This document shows positions 24,294-32,516 of a stretch of DNA of 64,000 nucleotides, one piece after another (position 1 is the stretch's first letter; each line of letters opens with the position of its first letter). The position numbers and the translations under genes were made by a program. The stretch comes from Schumannella soli (GTDB lineage Bacteria; Actinomycetota; Actinomycetes; Actinomycetales; Microbacteriaceae). The stretch spans positions 317,035-381,034 of the forward strand of contig NZ_VHQG01000001.1 in assembly GCF_006517435.1 (NCBI RefSeq), given 5' to 3'. The notes under the pieces were generated by a model, which was given only the letters and a program-made list of their open reading frames with translations, was not told the origin of the DNA and did not search any database.

Positions 24294-27200
24294 TCAGACC
24301 TCCCGGCGGCGGCGCAGCACCAGCAGCGCGAGGCCGGCGAGGAGCAGCAGCGTCGCGGCGGTGACCAGGCCCGCGGGGTCGTCGCCGGTCGAAGCGAGGT
24401 CGCGGCCCGCCCCGCCCGACGCCCCGGCAGAGCCGGAGCCCGAGCCCAAGCCGGGCGCCGACGGGTCGCCGGGATCCGTCGCGTCGCGCGGCAGCACCGT
24501 GATCGACGCCGAGGCGGATGATGACGGCGCTGCGGCGTCATCCGGCACGAAGCGCACCGAGTAGACGTGCACGCCGACGCCGGCCGGGGTGATCGTGACC
24601 GTCGCGGCGCCGTTCACCAGCGGCACGCCGCCCGCGGCCGCGGCGACGGCGGCGCGGGTCAGCCGGGCGGTCGGCGCGACGACGCCGTCGTCGACGAACA
24701 CGGTGCCGGCGGCGGCGGGGTCGACGCGGATCGACAGCTCGACGCTGCCGCCCTCGACGACCTGCGCCGCCGAGAAGCTCAGGTGCACCGTCGCGGGCTG
24801 CGGGCCAGAGGGGTCGGTCACGACGACCTCCGTGGCCTCCGACGTCGCCGCGGTCTGCAGCGCCGGGTCGGCCGGCACGAAGGCGGCGCGATACGCGTGC
24901 GCACCCGTGGTCGGCGCGAGCGCGAACGTGGCGACGCCGTCGACGACGCGCGCCCGTCCGACCTCGCCGGTGCCCGCATCCGCGCCCGCGCCCGCGTCGG
25001 CGCCCGCCGCCGCATCCGTCAGCACCACGACGCCGTCGCGCTGCACGCCCGAGACGGACGCCGTCAGGGTCACCGTCTGACCGGGCTTCGCCGCGGCCGG
25101 GTCGGCCGTGAGGGTCACCCCGCTCGCCGAGGGCTCGGCCGCGATCGCGAACAGATGCATCCGCGTATTCGTCGGCAGCGTGATCGAGACCAGGCGCGAT
25201 CCCGCGGTCACGCCGGTCGTGATCGGCGCCGTCGCGAACAGGCCGCAGCCGACGTTGCCGACCCGATCGTCCGACTCCACCCGCTGCCCCATCTGGATGA
25301 CGCTGCTGTTGTCGCCGTCGGGGCTGCCCTTGCACCAGTCGGTGAGCCGCACGGATGCGGTGGTGGTGCGGGTCGCGCCGCTCGCGTCGGCGAAGGTCAG
25401 CGTCACGGTGCCGGTGGCCGAGGGGCTCGCGTTGTTCGCCGAGCCGATGAGGGCGAGGCGCGAGGTGGAGCCGATCGAGGCCGGAACGGCGATCGTCTGG
25501 CCGTTCATCGGCACGTTGTCCTTCGCGCCCGGGCCGTAGGCCGGCATCGTGAAGACGAGGCCCGTGTCACCGAGACTGCGCCCTTCAAGATCGTGAGTCG
25601 ACGACGGCGTGAAGCCGCCCTTCTCGAGCGCCGCGCGCAGGTAGTAGGCGCCGCCCTCGTCGAAGCTCGCATCCGGCTGACCGGGCGTGCCGATGCCGGT
25701 CGCCGAATAGGAGCCCTGCAGCCACGGGGAACGGCTGACGATCGTGAGCGTGAACTCCCGCGAGGCTCCGCCGTCGGCGACGACCCGCAGCACGATCGAG
25801 CCGTCGCTGTCGACGACGTTCGAGGCGCTGACGCCGACCGCCTTCGAGACGGCGACCGGGGTGCGGGCGCCGCTCGCGCGGACCGTGCCGTCGCCCACGT
25901 CGACCGTGAGTCCCGGCGTCGCCGACACGACCTCGACGCGGCCGGAGAAGTCGCCCTCCGACTGCACGAGCAGCTCGAGCGAAGTGCGGGCGGATGCGCC
26001 GGGCGCGACCGTGAGCACGGAATCCGCGAGCGATCCGGTGACCCGCGACGGCACCGGCGTCTCGGGGTTGATCGCCCCCGGTGCCGCGTCGCGGCCGGTC
26101 GCCCAGGTGCCCGGCGTGGTCGCGACGGCGAAGTCGAGCGTGCCGGCGTCTTTCAGATCGGCTCCGCTGAGGTATCCCCTGTCGACCGCGTGCCCGCCGG
26201 CGGTGACGCCGGTCGTGTAGCGCGCCTGGTCGCTGACCCCGTCGGCCGTGATCGTCAGGCCCGCCGCGGTCTCGTCGCCGCGCCGCACCTCGATGCGGTC
26301 GTAGGCGGGCGTCGTGAGACCCCAGACGTCGCTGCCGGGGATGATCGGGTAGACGCCCATCGCCGACAGCACGTACCAGGCCGACATCGTGCCCATGTCG
26401 TCGTTGCCGGTCACGCCACGCGGCGAATCGGTGAAGAGGCCCATGGCGGCGCGCACGACATCCACCGTCTTGTCGGGGCGGCCCGTCCAGAGGTACATGT
26501 ACGGCGCGTGCAGGTCGGGCTCGTTGTTCGGGTTGTAGGTGCTGCGCCCGTAGCCGCCCTCGTTGGCGGTGCTCGTGACCCAGTCGGTGTTGACCGTCGT
26601 GACCGGGTCGGCCTTGAGCTTGTCGTAGGCGAAGAACTCGTCGAGCCGCGCCTCGACCGCGGGGCGCGGGTCGGCCGCGTCCTTGCTCAGCAGCCGCATC
26701 AGGCCCGGCACATCCTGCTGCACGAGCCAGCGGTACTGGGATGCGGTGCCCTCGTGGAATCCGGGCGCCTGCGAGGCCTCGGCGTCACCGACGAAGGCGC
26801 CGCTGCGGTCGCGCGGACGGAAGGTGCCGGCGTCGGCATCCCAGATCGCCCGGTAGTTCTGGCCGCGGGCGGCCAGACGCGCGGCGTCGGCGTCGTGGCC
26901 GAGGTCGCGGGCCATCGTGGCGAGCGTCGCGTCGGCGAGCGCGTACTCGAGGGTCGCCGAGGCGCCGTGCTGCAGGTCGTAGTCGCCGGGGAATCCGCTC
27001 TCGGCGGGGGCGTAGGGCGCGAAGCCGTCGGCGACGTAGATCGGGTTGCCGGCGCGGCCGTTGGCCTGCAGCGGCAGGTCGGCGGGCGGGGTGCCGTCGG
27101 CGTTCTTCAGCAGCAGCGCGTAGGCGCGGTCGGCCTCGGCGCGGGTCAGCAGTCCCTGGTGCCACGCGCTGACGAGGAACGGCGTGACCGGGTCGCCGGT

Positions 27201-28505
27201 CATGATGTTCGTCTCGACGGGACCGTAGGCCCAGCGGGGAAGCCACCCGCCCTGCTCCCCCATGCGGATGAGCGACACGGCCATGTCGGCGGACTCCTTC
27301 GGGGCGAGCATCGCGAGCAGCTGCTGCTGCGTGCGGTACGTGTCCCAGAGCGAGAAGTTCTGGTAGTACGGGCGGTCGCCGGCCGAGCCGCGGTGGATCG
27401 CGCCGTCCCAGCCGCGGTAGCTGCCGTCGACGTCGTTGCCGATGTTCGGCGAGAGGAAGGAGCGGTAGAGCGAGGAGTAGAACTCCCGCGAGCTCGCCGC
27501 GCCGGCCGGGATGCGCACCTGCGACAGCCGCTGCACCCAGGCCGCCTCGGCATCCGCGCGCGTCTGATCGAATCCGGCCGTCTCGGCGAGCAGGTTCGCG
27601 TGGGCGCCGTCGGCATCCACGTAGCTCATCGAGGTGACGGCCTCGACCGTGCGGTCGTCGGTGGTGTCGAAGGTGGCCCAGGCGCCGGTGCGCGCGGCCT
27701 CGGCGGCGGCGTCCGATCCGTTCGCGACGGCGCCGCCGGTCCAGGTGCCGTGCGAGGCGAAGGGCCGGTCGAAGGTCGTCTCGGTGAAGACCGTGAAGGG
27801 CTGCGTCCCCTGGCAGAAGCCGGAGATGCGGATCGCCGCGCGGATCGTGTGGTCGTCGACGAACTGCACCGACGCCGGCACGTCGCCGGTGAGCGTCTGG
27901 CCGGCGTTGACCATGACGGTCGACCGGGTGCTCGACGGGAAGGTGTAGCGCTGCACGGCCGTGCGCTCGGTCGCACTGAGTTCGGCGTTGACGACGGCGC
28001 CCTTCTCCGGGCCGCCGCGGCTCGTGAGCTTCACCTGGAAGTAGCCGGGCGAGGCGTTCTCGCGCGTCGTGTCGTCGGCCGTGTTGTGCGAGAACGCCAT
28101 CGCGTAGTCGGCGTAGTTCGTGACGCCGGTGTCGACGGGCGATCCGAGCACGGGCAGCACCGGCAGGTAGCCGGCGATGCCGCAGCCGACGCCCGAGAGG
28201 TGGGTGAGCGAGAAGCCGCGCACGACGCTGTCATCCCAGGCGTAGCCCGTGTTGTGACCGGTATCGGGCGAGAACTGCACCATGCCGAAGGGACGGGCCG
28301 CGCCGGGATAGGTGTTGCCGAGGTTCTCGGTGCCGATGAAGGGATTCACCTGGGCGAGCAGCGCCGCGTCGTCGAGCGGCGCGGGGGCTGCGGCGGCGCT
28401 CTGATCGGGCGCCGCCGCGACGCCGATGGCGGCCGCGGTGGCCAACGCCAGCACGAAGGCGAGGGGGCGCGCGGGGCGCGCGGGCAGGGTTCTGCTGAGC
28501 TTCAC
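24294..28505 (-). CDS. Secreted, wall-anchored GH92 alpha-mannosidase with C-terminal Ig-like domains
   Basis: A 1403-residue exported exo-alpha-mannosidase candidate. Order: signal peptide (residues 1-40, ending QSAAAA), GH92 N-terminal beta domain starting VNPFIGTENLGNTYPGAARP, with HNTGYAWDD and GFSLTHLSGVGC; the (alpha/alpha)6 catalytic domain with NEGGYGRSTYNPNNEPDLHA and GNDDMGTMSAWYVLSAMGVY; then an NEW3-like and several Ig-like domains; and a sorting signal LASTGDD, a hydrophobic helix and RRRREV. GH92 enzymes are Ca-dependent and cut mannan side chains. GTG 28505 is the start. It stands alone under a LacI-like operator. Confidence 0.93.
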   Translation of the reverse strand: MKLSRTLPARPARPLAFVLALATAAAIGVAAAPDQSAAAAPAPLDDAALLAQVNPFIGTENLGNTYPGAARPFGMVQFSPDTGHNTGYAWDDSVVRGFSLTHLSGVGCGIAGYLPVLPVLGSPVDTGVTNYADYAMAFSHNTADDTTRENASPGYFQVKLTSRGGPEKGAVVNAELSATERTAVQRYTFPSSTRSTVMVNAGQTLTGDVPASVQFVDDHTIRAAIRISGFCQGTQPFTVFTETTFDRPFASHGTWTGGAVANGSDAAAEAARTGAWATFDTTDDRTVEAVTSMSYVDADGAHANLLAETAGFDQTRADAEAAWVQRLSQVRIPAGAASSREFYSSLYRSFLSPNIGNDVDGSYRGWDGAIHRGSAGDRPYYQNFSLWDTYRTQQQLLAMLAPKESADMAVSLIRMGEQGGWLPRWAYGPVETNIMTGDPVTPFLVSAWHQGLLTRAEADRAYALLLKNADGTPPADLPLQANGRAGNPIYVADGFAPYAPAESGFPGDYDLQHGASATLEYALADATLATMARDLGHDADAARLAARGQNYRAIWDADAGTFRPRDRSGAFVGDAEASQAPGFHEGTASQYRWLVQQDVPGLMRLLSKDAADPRPAVEARLDEFFAYDKLKADPVTTVNTDWVTSTANEGGYGRSTYNPNNEPDLHAPYMYLWTGRPDKTVDVVRAAMGLFTDSPRGVTGNDDMGTMSAWYVLSAMGVYPIIPGSDVWGLTTPAYDRIEVRRGDETAAGLTITADGVSDQARYTTGVTAGGHAVDRGYLSGADLKDAGTLDFAVATTPGTWATGRDAAPGAINPETPVPSRVTGSLADSVLTVAPGASARTSLELLVQSEGDFSGRVEVVSATPGLTVDVGDGTVRASGARTPVAVSKAVGVSASNVVDSDGSIVLRVVADGGASREFTLTIVSRSPWLQGSYSATGIGTPGQPDASFDEGGAYYLRAALEKGGFTPSSTHDLEGRSLGDTGLVFTMPAYGPGAKDNVPMNGQTIAVPASIGSTSRLALIGSANNASPSATGTVTLTFADASGATRTTTASVRLTDWCKGSPDGDNSSVIQMGQRVESDDRVGNVGCGLFATAPITTGVTAGSRLVSITLPTNTRMHLFAIAAEPSASGVTLTADPAAAKPGQTVTLTASVSGVQRDGVVVLTDAAAGADAGAGADAGTGEVGRARVVDGVATFALAPTTGAHAYRAAFVPADPALQTAATSEATEVVVTDPSGPQPATVHLSFSAAQVVEGGSVELSIRVDPAAAGTVFVDDGVVAPTARLTRAAVAAAAGGVPLVNGAATVTITPAGVGVHVYSVRFVPDDAAAPSSSASASITVLPRDATDPGDPSAPGLGSGSGSAGASGGAGRDLASTGDDPAGLVTAATLLLLAGLALLVLRRRREV

Positions 28506-28565
28506 GACGACGTTGTCCTCTTCCCGATGCGCATCCGACGCGGGGGCGGTGCGGAGCGTCCGGCC

Positions 28566-28594
28566 AGCCTGCCAGGCAATGACAGCGCTGTCAA
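28566..28594 (-). promoter_or_regulatory. GH92 promoter with LacI-type operator
   Basis: On the minus strand -35 TTGACA (28589-28594) and -10 CAGGCT (28566-28571) are exactly 17 nt apart. The perfect palindrome TGACAGCGCTGTCA (28580-28593) overlaps the -35. Even palindromes with a central CG-type core are typical LacI-family sites; no LacI gene is in the window. Confidence 0.7.
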
Positions 28595-28619
28595 CGACGG
28601 TTCCTCAGCGCCACGCTCT

Positions 28620-30953
28620 TCAGGGCTCGAGCAGGACGAGCTGCTGCGTCGCGCGGGTCATCGCCACGTAGCGGTCGACGGCGGCCTCGATCGAGGCGGG
28701 CGCGGACACGGCGGGATCGAAGGATGCGACATCCGCACCCGCCGGCTCCGACGGCGCGTTCACCAGCACCACCAGGTCGAACTCGAGCCCCTTCGCGAGC
28801 TCGGGCGTGAGCGACGCGACCCGCGGACGCGGCGCGAACGACGCATCCCCGATCACGACCGCGACCCCCTCGGCGTGCGCGGCGAGCCAGGCGTCGAGCA
28901 GCGCATCTCGCTCGGCGATCGGCCGCGTCTCGACGGGGATGCCGCTCGCCCGCACCGACGACGGCACGTTCGCCTCGGGGAACACGGCGTGGATGACCGG
29001 CTCGGCCGCCGCCATGACCTCCTCGGGCGTGCGGTAGTTGATCGTGAGCGAGGCGAGCGAGACCGCACCGGAACCAGCTCCGCCGCCGATGCCGACCCGC
29101 GCGAGCCGCGACTCCCACGACTCGGTGAAGCCGTGCCGGGCCTGCGCGCGGTCGCCGACGATCGTGAAGCTGCGCGCCGGATCTCGCCGCAGCAGCATCG
29201 CCCATTCGGCGTCGGTCAGCTCCTGCGCCTCGTCGACGAGGATGTGCGCGAAGGGCCCGGCGAGCGCGTCCGGGTCAGGCGCGGGCAGCGATCCGGTGTC
29301 GATCAGCTTCTCGCGCAGGTCGGCGCCGTACTCGCCGGTCAGCATCGTCAGCAGGCCCTCGCTGTCGGTATCGGAGTCGAGCATCCCCGAGCTGAGCAGG
29401 TCGTCGAGCACGGTCTCGCGCTGCTCGGTCTCGCGGGCGAGCAGCGTTTCGCGCTGGCGGCGCAGCTTCGCGGCCTCGGGTTCGCCGATGCGCAGCCGGG
29501 CGGCGTCGAGCAGCGGCAGGTCGCTGAGGGTCCAGGCGCGCGGATCGGGGCGCTGCAGCAGCGCGACCTCCTCGGCCGTGAGCGACGGGGCGGAGGCCCG
29601 CAGGTACGCGGGCACGCTCCACAGGTCGACGACGACGCCGGCCGGGTCGAGCAGAGGCCAGGCCTTCGCGAAGGCGCCGCGCAGCTCCTCGTCCGTCGTG
29701 ATCGCGCGCTGGGCGATGTGCGGCGGCACTTCCTCGCCGACCTTGTCGATGAGGATCGTCAGCAGCTCCTCCCAGACCTGATCGCGCTGCTCGTTGTGCG
29801 GGGAGGAGGGGTCGGCGGCCGCGAAGGCGTCCGCCCAGTCCTCGGGCTCGAGTTCGACATCCACCCAGTCGGTGCGCACGACCATGCCGTCGGCGGGCGG
29901 GCGCTCGTAGTGGCGCACGGCGCGCTCGATCGCCTCGACGAGGGTCAGGGATGCCTTGAGCGCCGCGACGGCCGGGTCGGCTTCGCGCCCGGCGGCAGGA
30001 TCGTCGGCGGGAGCCACTCCCCCGAGCTCCCGCCCCTGCGGCACGAGGTCGCGCAGCGTCGCGATGTGCACGCCGTCTTCGCCGAGGCTCGGCAGCACGT
30101 CGCCGACGTAGTCGAGGTAGCGCGCGCTCGGGCCGACGAAGAGCACGCCGCCGTGGCTGCGGGAGAGGCGCGGGTCGGCGTAGAGCAGGTACGCGGTGCG
30201 ATGCAGGGCGACGACGGTCTTGCCGGTTCCGGGGCCGCCGTCGACGACGAGGGCGCCGCGGGAGGAGGCGCGGATGATCGCATCCTGGTCGGCCTGGATC
30301 GTGCCGAGCACATCGCGCATCCGGCTCGACCGCACGCCGCCGAGGCTCGCGATGAACGCCGACTGGTCGTCGAGGGCCGCCCGCTCGGTGCGCTCGGTGA
30401 GCTCGTCGGCGACGTAGAGCTCGTCCCAGTAGTCGGTGATGCGGCCGCGCGCCCAGCGGTAGCGGCGCTTGCTGGCGAGCCCGAGGGGATCGGCGTGGGT
30501 CGCGCCGAAGAACGGCTCGGCGGCGGGCGAGCGCCAGTCGACGAGCAGGCGGTTCCCCTCGCGATCGGTGAGGCCGAGGCGGCCGATGTAGACGATGGCG
30601 GATGCGGGGTCGCCGGTCGGATCGCCGGCCGGCACGATCCGCCCGAGGCACAGGTCGAGTCCGAAGCGGCTCAGGGAACGCAGCCGTGCGGTGAGCCGGT
30701 GCACCTCCTGGTCGCGATCGAGCGCCTCCTGGCCCGAGCCGCCCGGCATCCGCAGGGTCGTCGCGAGACGCGTGGCGAGGTCGGCGCGCTGGCGGGCGAG
30801 CTCGGTCTCGATGCGGGCGAAGTGCGCCTGGTCGGCGGCGATGAGCTCCGGCGCGCGCTTCGCGGCGAGGCGGTCGGGCAGGTCGAAGACGGACGACGTG
30901 GCGGCGGTTCCGGCGGCGGAGGGAGTGGCGGAGGGGGTGTGTTCGGCAGGCAC
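28620..30953 (-). CDS. helR: HelR/HelD-type RNA polymerase-associated UvrD-like motor
   Basis: A UvrD/PcrA-like ATPase that removes RNA polymerase from DNA; the HelR subgroup displaces rifamycin-bound polymerase and gives tolerance. The N-terminal helical arm (about 100 residues) is followed by LVDWRSPAAEPFF, Walker A DGGPGTGKTVVALHR, ILVDEAQELTDAEW, GDRAQARHGFTE, NYRTPEEV, LEFDLVVLV and VAMTRATQQLVLL. The nominal frame begins at a TTG inside the regulatory palindrome, so I prefer GTG 30953 (777 residues), with GCAGGATC upstream. The rifamycin-associated element 24 nt before this start supports HelR over generic HelD. Confidence 0.88.
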   Translation of the reverse strand: MPAEHTPSATPSAAGTAATSSVFDLPDRLAAKRAPELIAADQAHFARIETELARQRADLATRLATTLRMPGGSGQEALDRDQEVHRLTARLRSLSRFGLDLCLGRIVPAGDPTGDPASAIVYIGRLGLTDREGNRLLVDWRSPAAEPFFGATHADPLGLASKRRYRWARGRITDYWDELYVADELTERTERAALDDQSAFIASLGGVRSSRMRDVLGTIQADQDAIIRASSRGALVVDGGPGTGKTVVALHRTAYLLYADPRLSRSHGGVLFVGPSARYLDYVGDVLPSLGEDGVHIATLRDLVPQGRELGGVAPADDPAAGREADPAVAALKASLTLVEAIERAVRHYERPPADGMVVRTDWVDVELEPEDWADAFAAADPSSPHNEQRDQVWEELLTILIDKVGEEVPPHIAQRAITTDEELRGAFAKAWPLLDPAGVVVDLWSVPAYLRASAPSLTAEEVALLQRPDPRAWTLSDLPLLDAARLRIGEPEAAKLRRQRETLLARETEQRETVLDDLLSSGMLDSDTDSEGLLTMLTGEYGADLREKLIDTGSLPAPDPDALAGPFAHILVDEAQELTDAEWAMLLRRDPARSFTIVGDRAQARHGFTESWESRLARVGIGGGAGSGAVSLASLTINYRTPEEVMAAAEPVIHAVFPEANVPSSVRASGIPVETRPIAERDALLDAWLAAHAEGVAVVIGDASFAPRPRVASLTPELAKGLEFDLVVLVNAPSEPAGADVASFDPAVSAPASIEAAVDRYVAMTRATQQLVLLEP

Positions 30954-30977
30954 GGTGCACGATCCTGCACCCGCACC

Positions 30978-30997
30978 GGGGTCTTGCGGCAAGCCCC
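30978..30997 (-). promoter_or_regulatory. Rifamycin-associated element (RAE)
   Basis: The minus strand reads GGGGCTTGCCGCAAGACCCC, a near-perfect palindrome. From memory the RAE consensus is GGGGCTTGCGGCAAGGCCCC, which differs at two positions. It lies just upstream of the helR ribosome-binding site, the place where RAEs control rifamycin-inducible resistance genes in actinomycetes. Confidence 0.8.
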
Positions 30998-31344
30998 CTG
31001 CCCGCGGATACTCTTTAACAGGCGGAGGGATTCCCTCCGCTTCGTCGTTTAACCGCGTCGCGCGACAGAGCCCTCGCCCGCCCGATGCCTTTCATCACCC
31101 GGCGTTCTATTACGCTGAACGACGCATTATTACTCGGCGGCCGACGGCGGGCTCACCCTCGTTGCTAGCGTGCCGACACGCCCTTCTCCAGCGCCGGAGA
31201 GTCCCGACGGACACCGGCTCGCTCGCGCGCCGCATCCGCCGCGACGGGGCGCCTCTGCACCCGCACCGCCGCACGTCCACAGCGCACGGCATCCGCAGCC
31301 GACGAGTCGTCACCAACTCACCTCCCCACAGAAACCGGAACACC
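30998..31344. other. Divergent regulatory region between helR and the ABC operon
   Basis: No gene seen. It contains a perfect hairpin GCGGAGGGA-T-TCCCTCCGC (31022-31040) flanked on both sides by TTTAAC, and an A+T-rich stretch at 31105-31135. A -10-like TAGCGT occurs near 31164 on the plus strand, which would give the ABC operon a leader of about 170 nt; no good -35 is visible. Confidence 0.5.
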
Positions 31345-32496
31345 ATGAAGAAGCACCTCGCCCGCGCCTCCGCGGTCTCGCTCGTCGCTCTCGTCGCCGT
31401 CGGGCTGGCGGGATGCGCCACCGGCTCCGGCGGTTCCGGTGACGCGGGCGACACCGTCTACTTCGGCGTCTCGTCGGCGACCACCGGCCAGTACGCGCAG
31501 TACGGCGACCAGTTCAAGAAGGCCTTCGACCTCGCGGTGAAGGAGGTCAACGCCGACGGCGGCATCGACGGCAAGAAGGTCGCGCTGAAGTACGAGGACT
31601 CGCAGTCCGACCCGAAGCAGTCGGTCACGGTCGCGCAGAAGTTCGTCGCCGACCAGGACGTCATCCTCGCCTTCGGCGACTACGCTTCCTCGGCCTCGAT
31701 CCCGGCCTCGCCGATCTACACCGCCGGCAAGCTCGTGCAGTACGGCTACAACAACTCGAACCCCGACTTCACCGCCAAGGGCTCGCAGTACCAGTGGTCG
31801 ACCGCGATCACGACGACCGCCAGCTACACCTGGACGGCCGACTACATCAAGAAGCAGGGCGTGAAGTCGGTCGGCGTGACCTACCTCAACACCGCCGACT
31901 GGGGCATCCCGGCCTACCAGGCCTTCGAGGCCGAGGCGAAGAAGATCGGCCTCAAGATCACCGACGCCGAGGGCGTGCTCGACAGCTCCGACGACTACCG
32001 CCCCTCGCTCTCGAAGATCGTCGCGACCAAGCCCGACGCGATCGCCCACATCGGCTACGGCCCGGATGCGGCGAAGATCGTCAACCAGCTGCGCTCCACC
32101 GGCTACGACGGCACCTTCTACGGCGGCCAGGACGAGGAGTCGTTCGACGCGACGCCCGAGGCCGAGGGATCGGTCATCGGCACCGAGTTCGTCGAGACCA
32201 ACCCCGACGCCGGCGTGCAGAAGTTCGTGAAGGCCTTCAAGAAGGCCTACCCGAGCGAGGAGCACGTCACGCTGTTCGAGGCCGGCGCCTACGACGCACT
32301 GCACGTCGCCGTCGCGGCGGCGAAGGCTGGCGGCACGACGCGCGAGGGCATCCTCAAGGGCTTCCAGGAGCTGAAGAACGTGCCGAGCGTCGTCTACGGC
32401 GAGATCTCCTTCGACCAGAAGACCCGCCGCGTCGCCGACCCGAAGCTGACCCCGGTCGTGCTGAAGGACGGCAGCTGGTCGGCCATCGAGAAGTGA
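31345..32496 (+). CDS. Branched-chain-type ABC transporter substrate-binding lipoprotein
   Basis: Periplasmic-binding-fold type I lipoprotein, 383 residues. Lipobox VGLAGC at about residue 23. The mature protein starts YFGVSSATTGQYAQYGDQFK and contains NADGGIDGKKVALKYEDSQS and FYGGQDEESF, matching LivJ/LivK and amide- or urea-binding relatives. It is followed 20 nt later by the permease gene. True ligand unknown; linkage to a luciferase-like monooxygenase suggests something other than a plain amino acid. Confidence 0.92.
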   Translation: MKKHLARASAVSLVALVAVGLAGCATGSGGSGDAGDTVYFGVSSATTGQYAQYGDQFKKAFDLAVKEVNADGGIDGKKVALKYEDSQSDPKQSVTVAQKFVADQDVILAFGDYASSASIPASPIYTAGKLVQYGYNNSNPDFTAKGSQYQWSTAITTTASYTWTADYIKKQGVKSVGVTYLNTADWGIPAYQAFEAEAKKIGLKITDAEGVLDSSDDYRPSLSKIVATKPDAIAHIGYGPDAAKIVNQLRSTGYDGTFYGGQDEESFDATPEAEGSVIGTEFVETNPDAGVQKFVKAFKKAYPSEEHVTLFEAGAYDALHVAVAAAKAGGTTREGILKGFQELKNVPSVVYGEISFDQKTRRVADPKLTPVVLKDGSWSAIEK

Positions 32497-32516
32497 TCTG
32501 AGGGTCACCGCACTCC

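Noticed and set aside
24567..31052. A 2161-codon open frame on the plus strand
   Set aside because: It runs antisense to the GH92 and HelR genes, is extremely rich in Arg, Gly and Asp, and has no domain. It is a by-product of the high G+C content.
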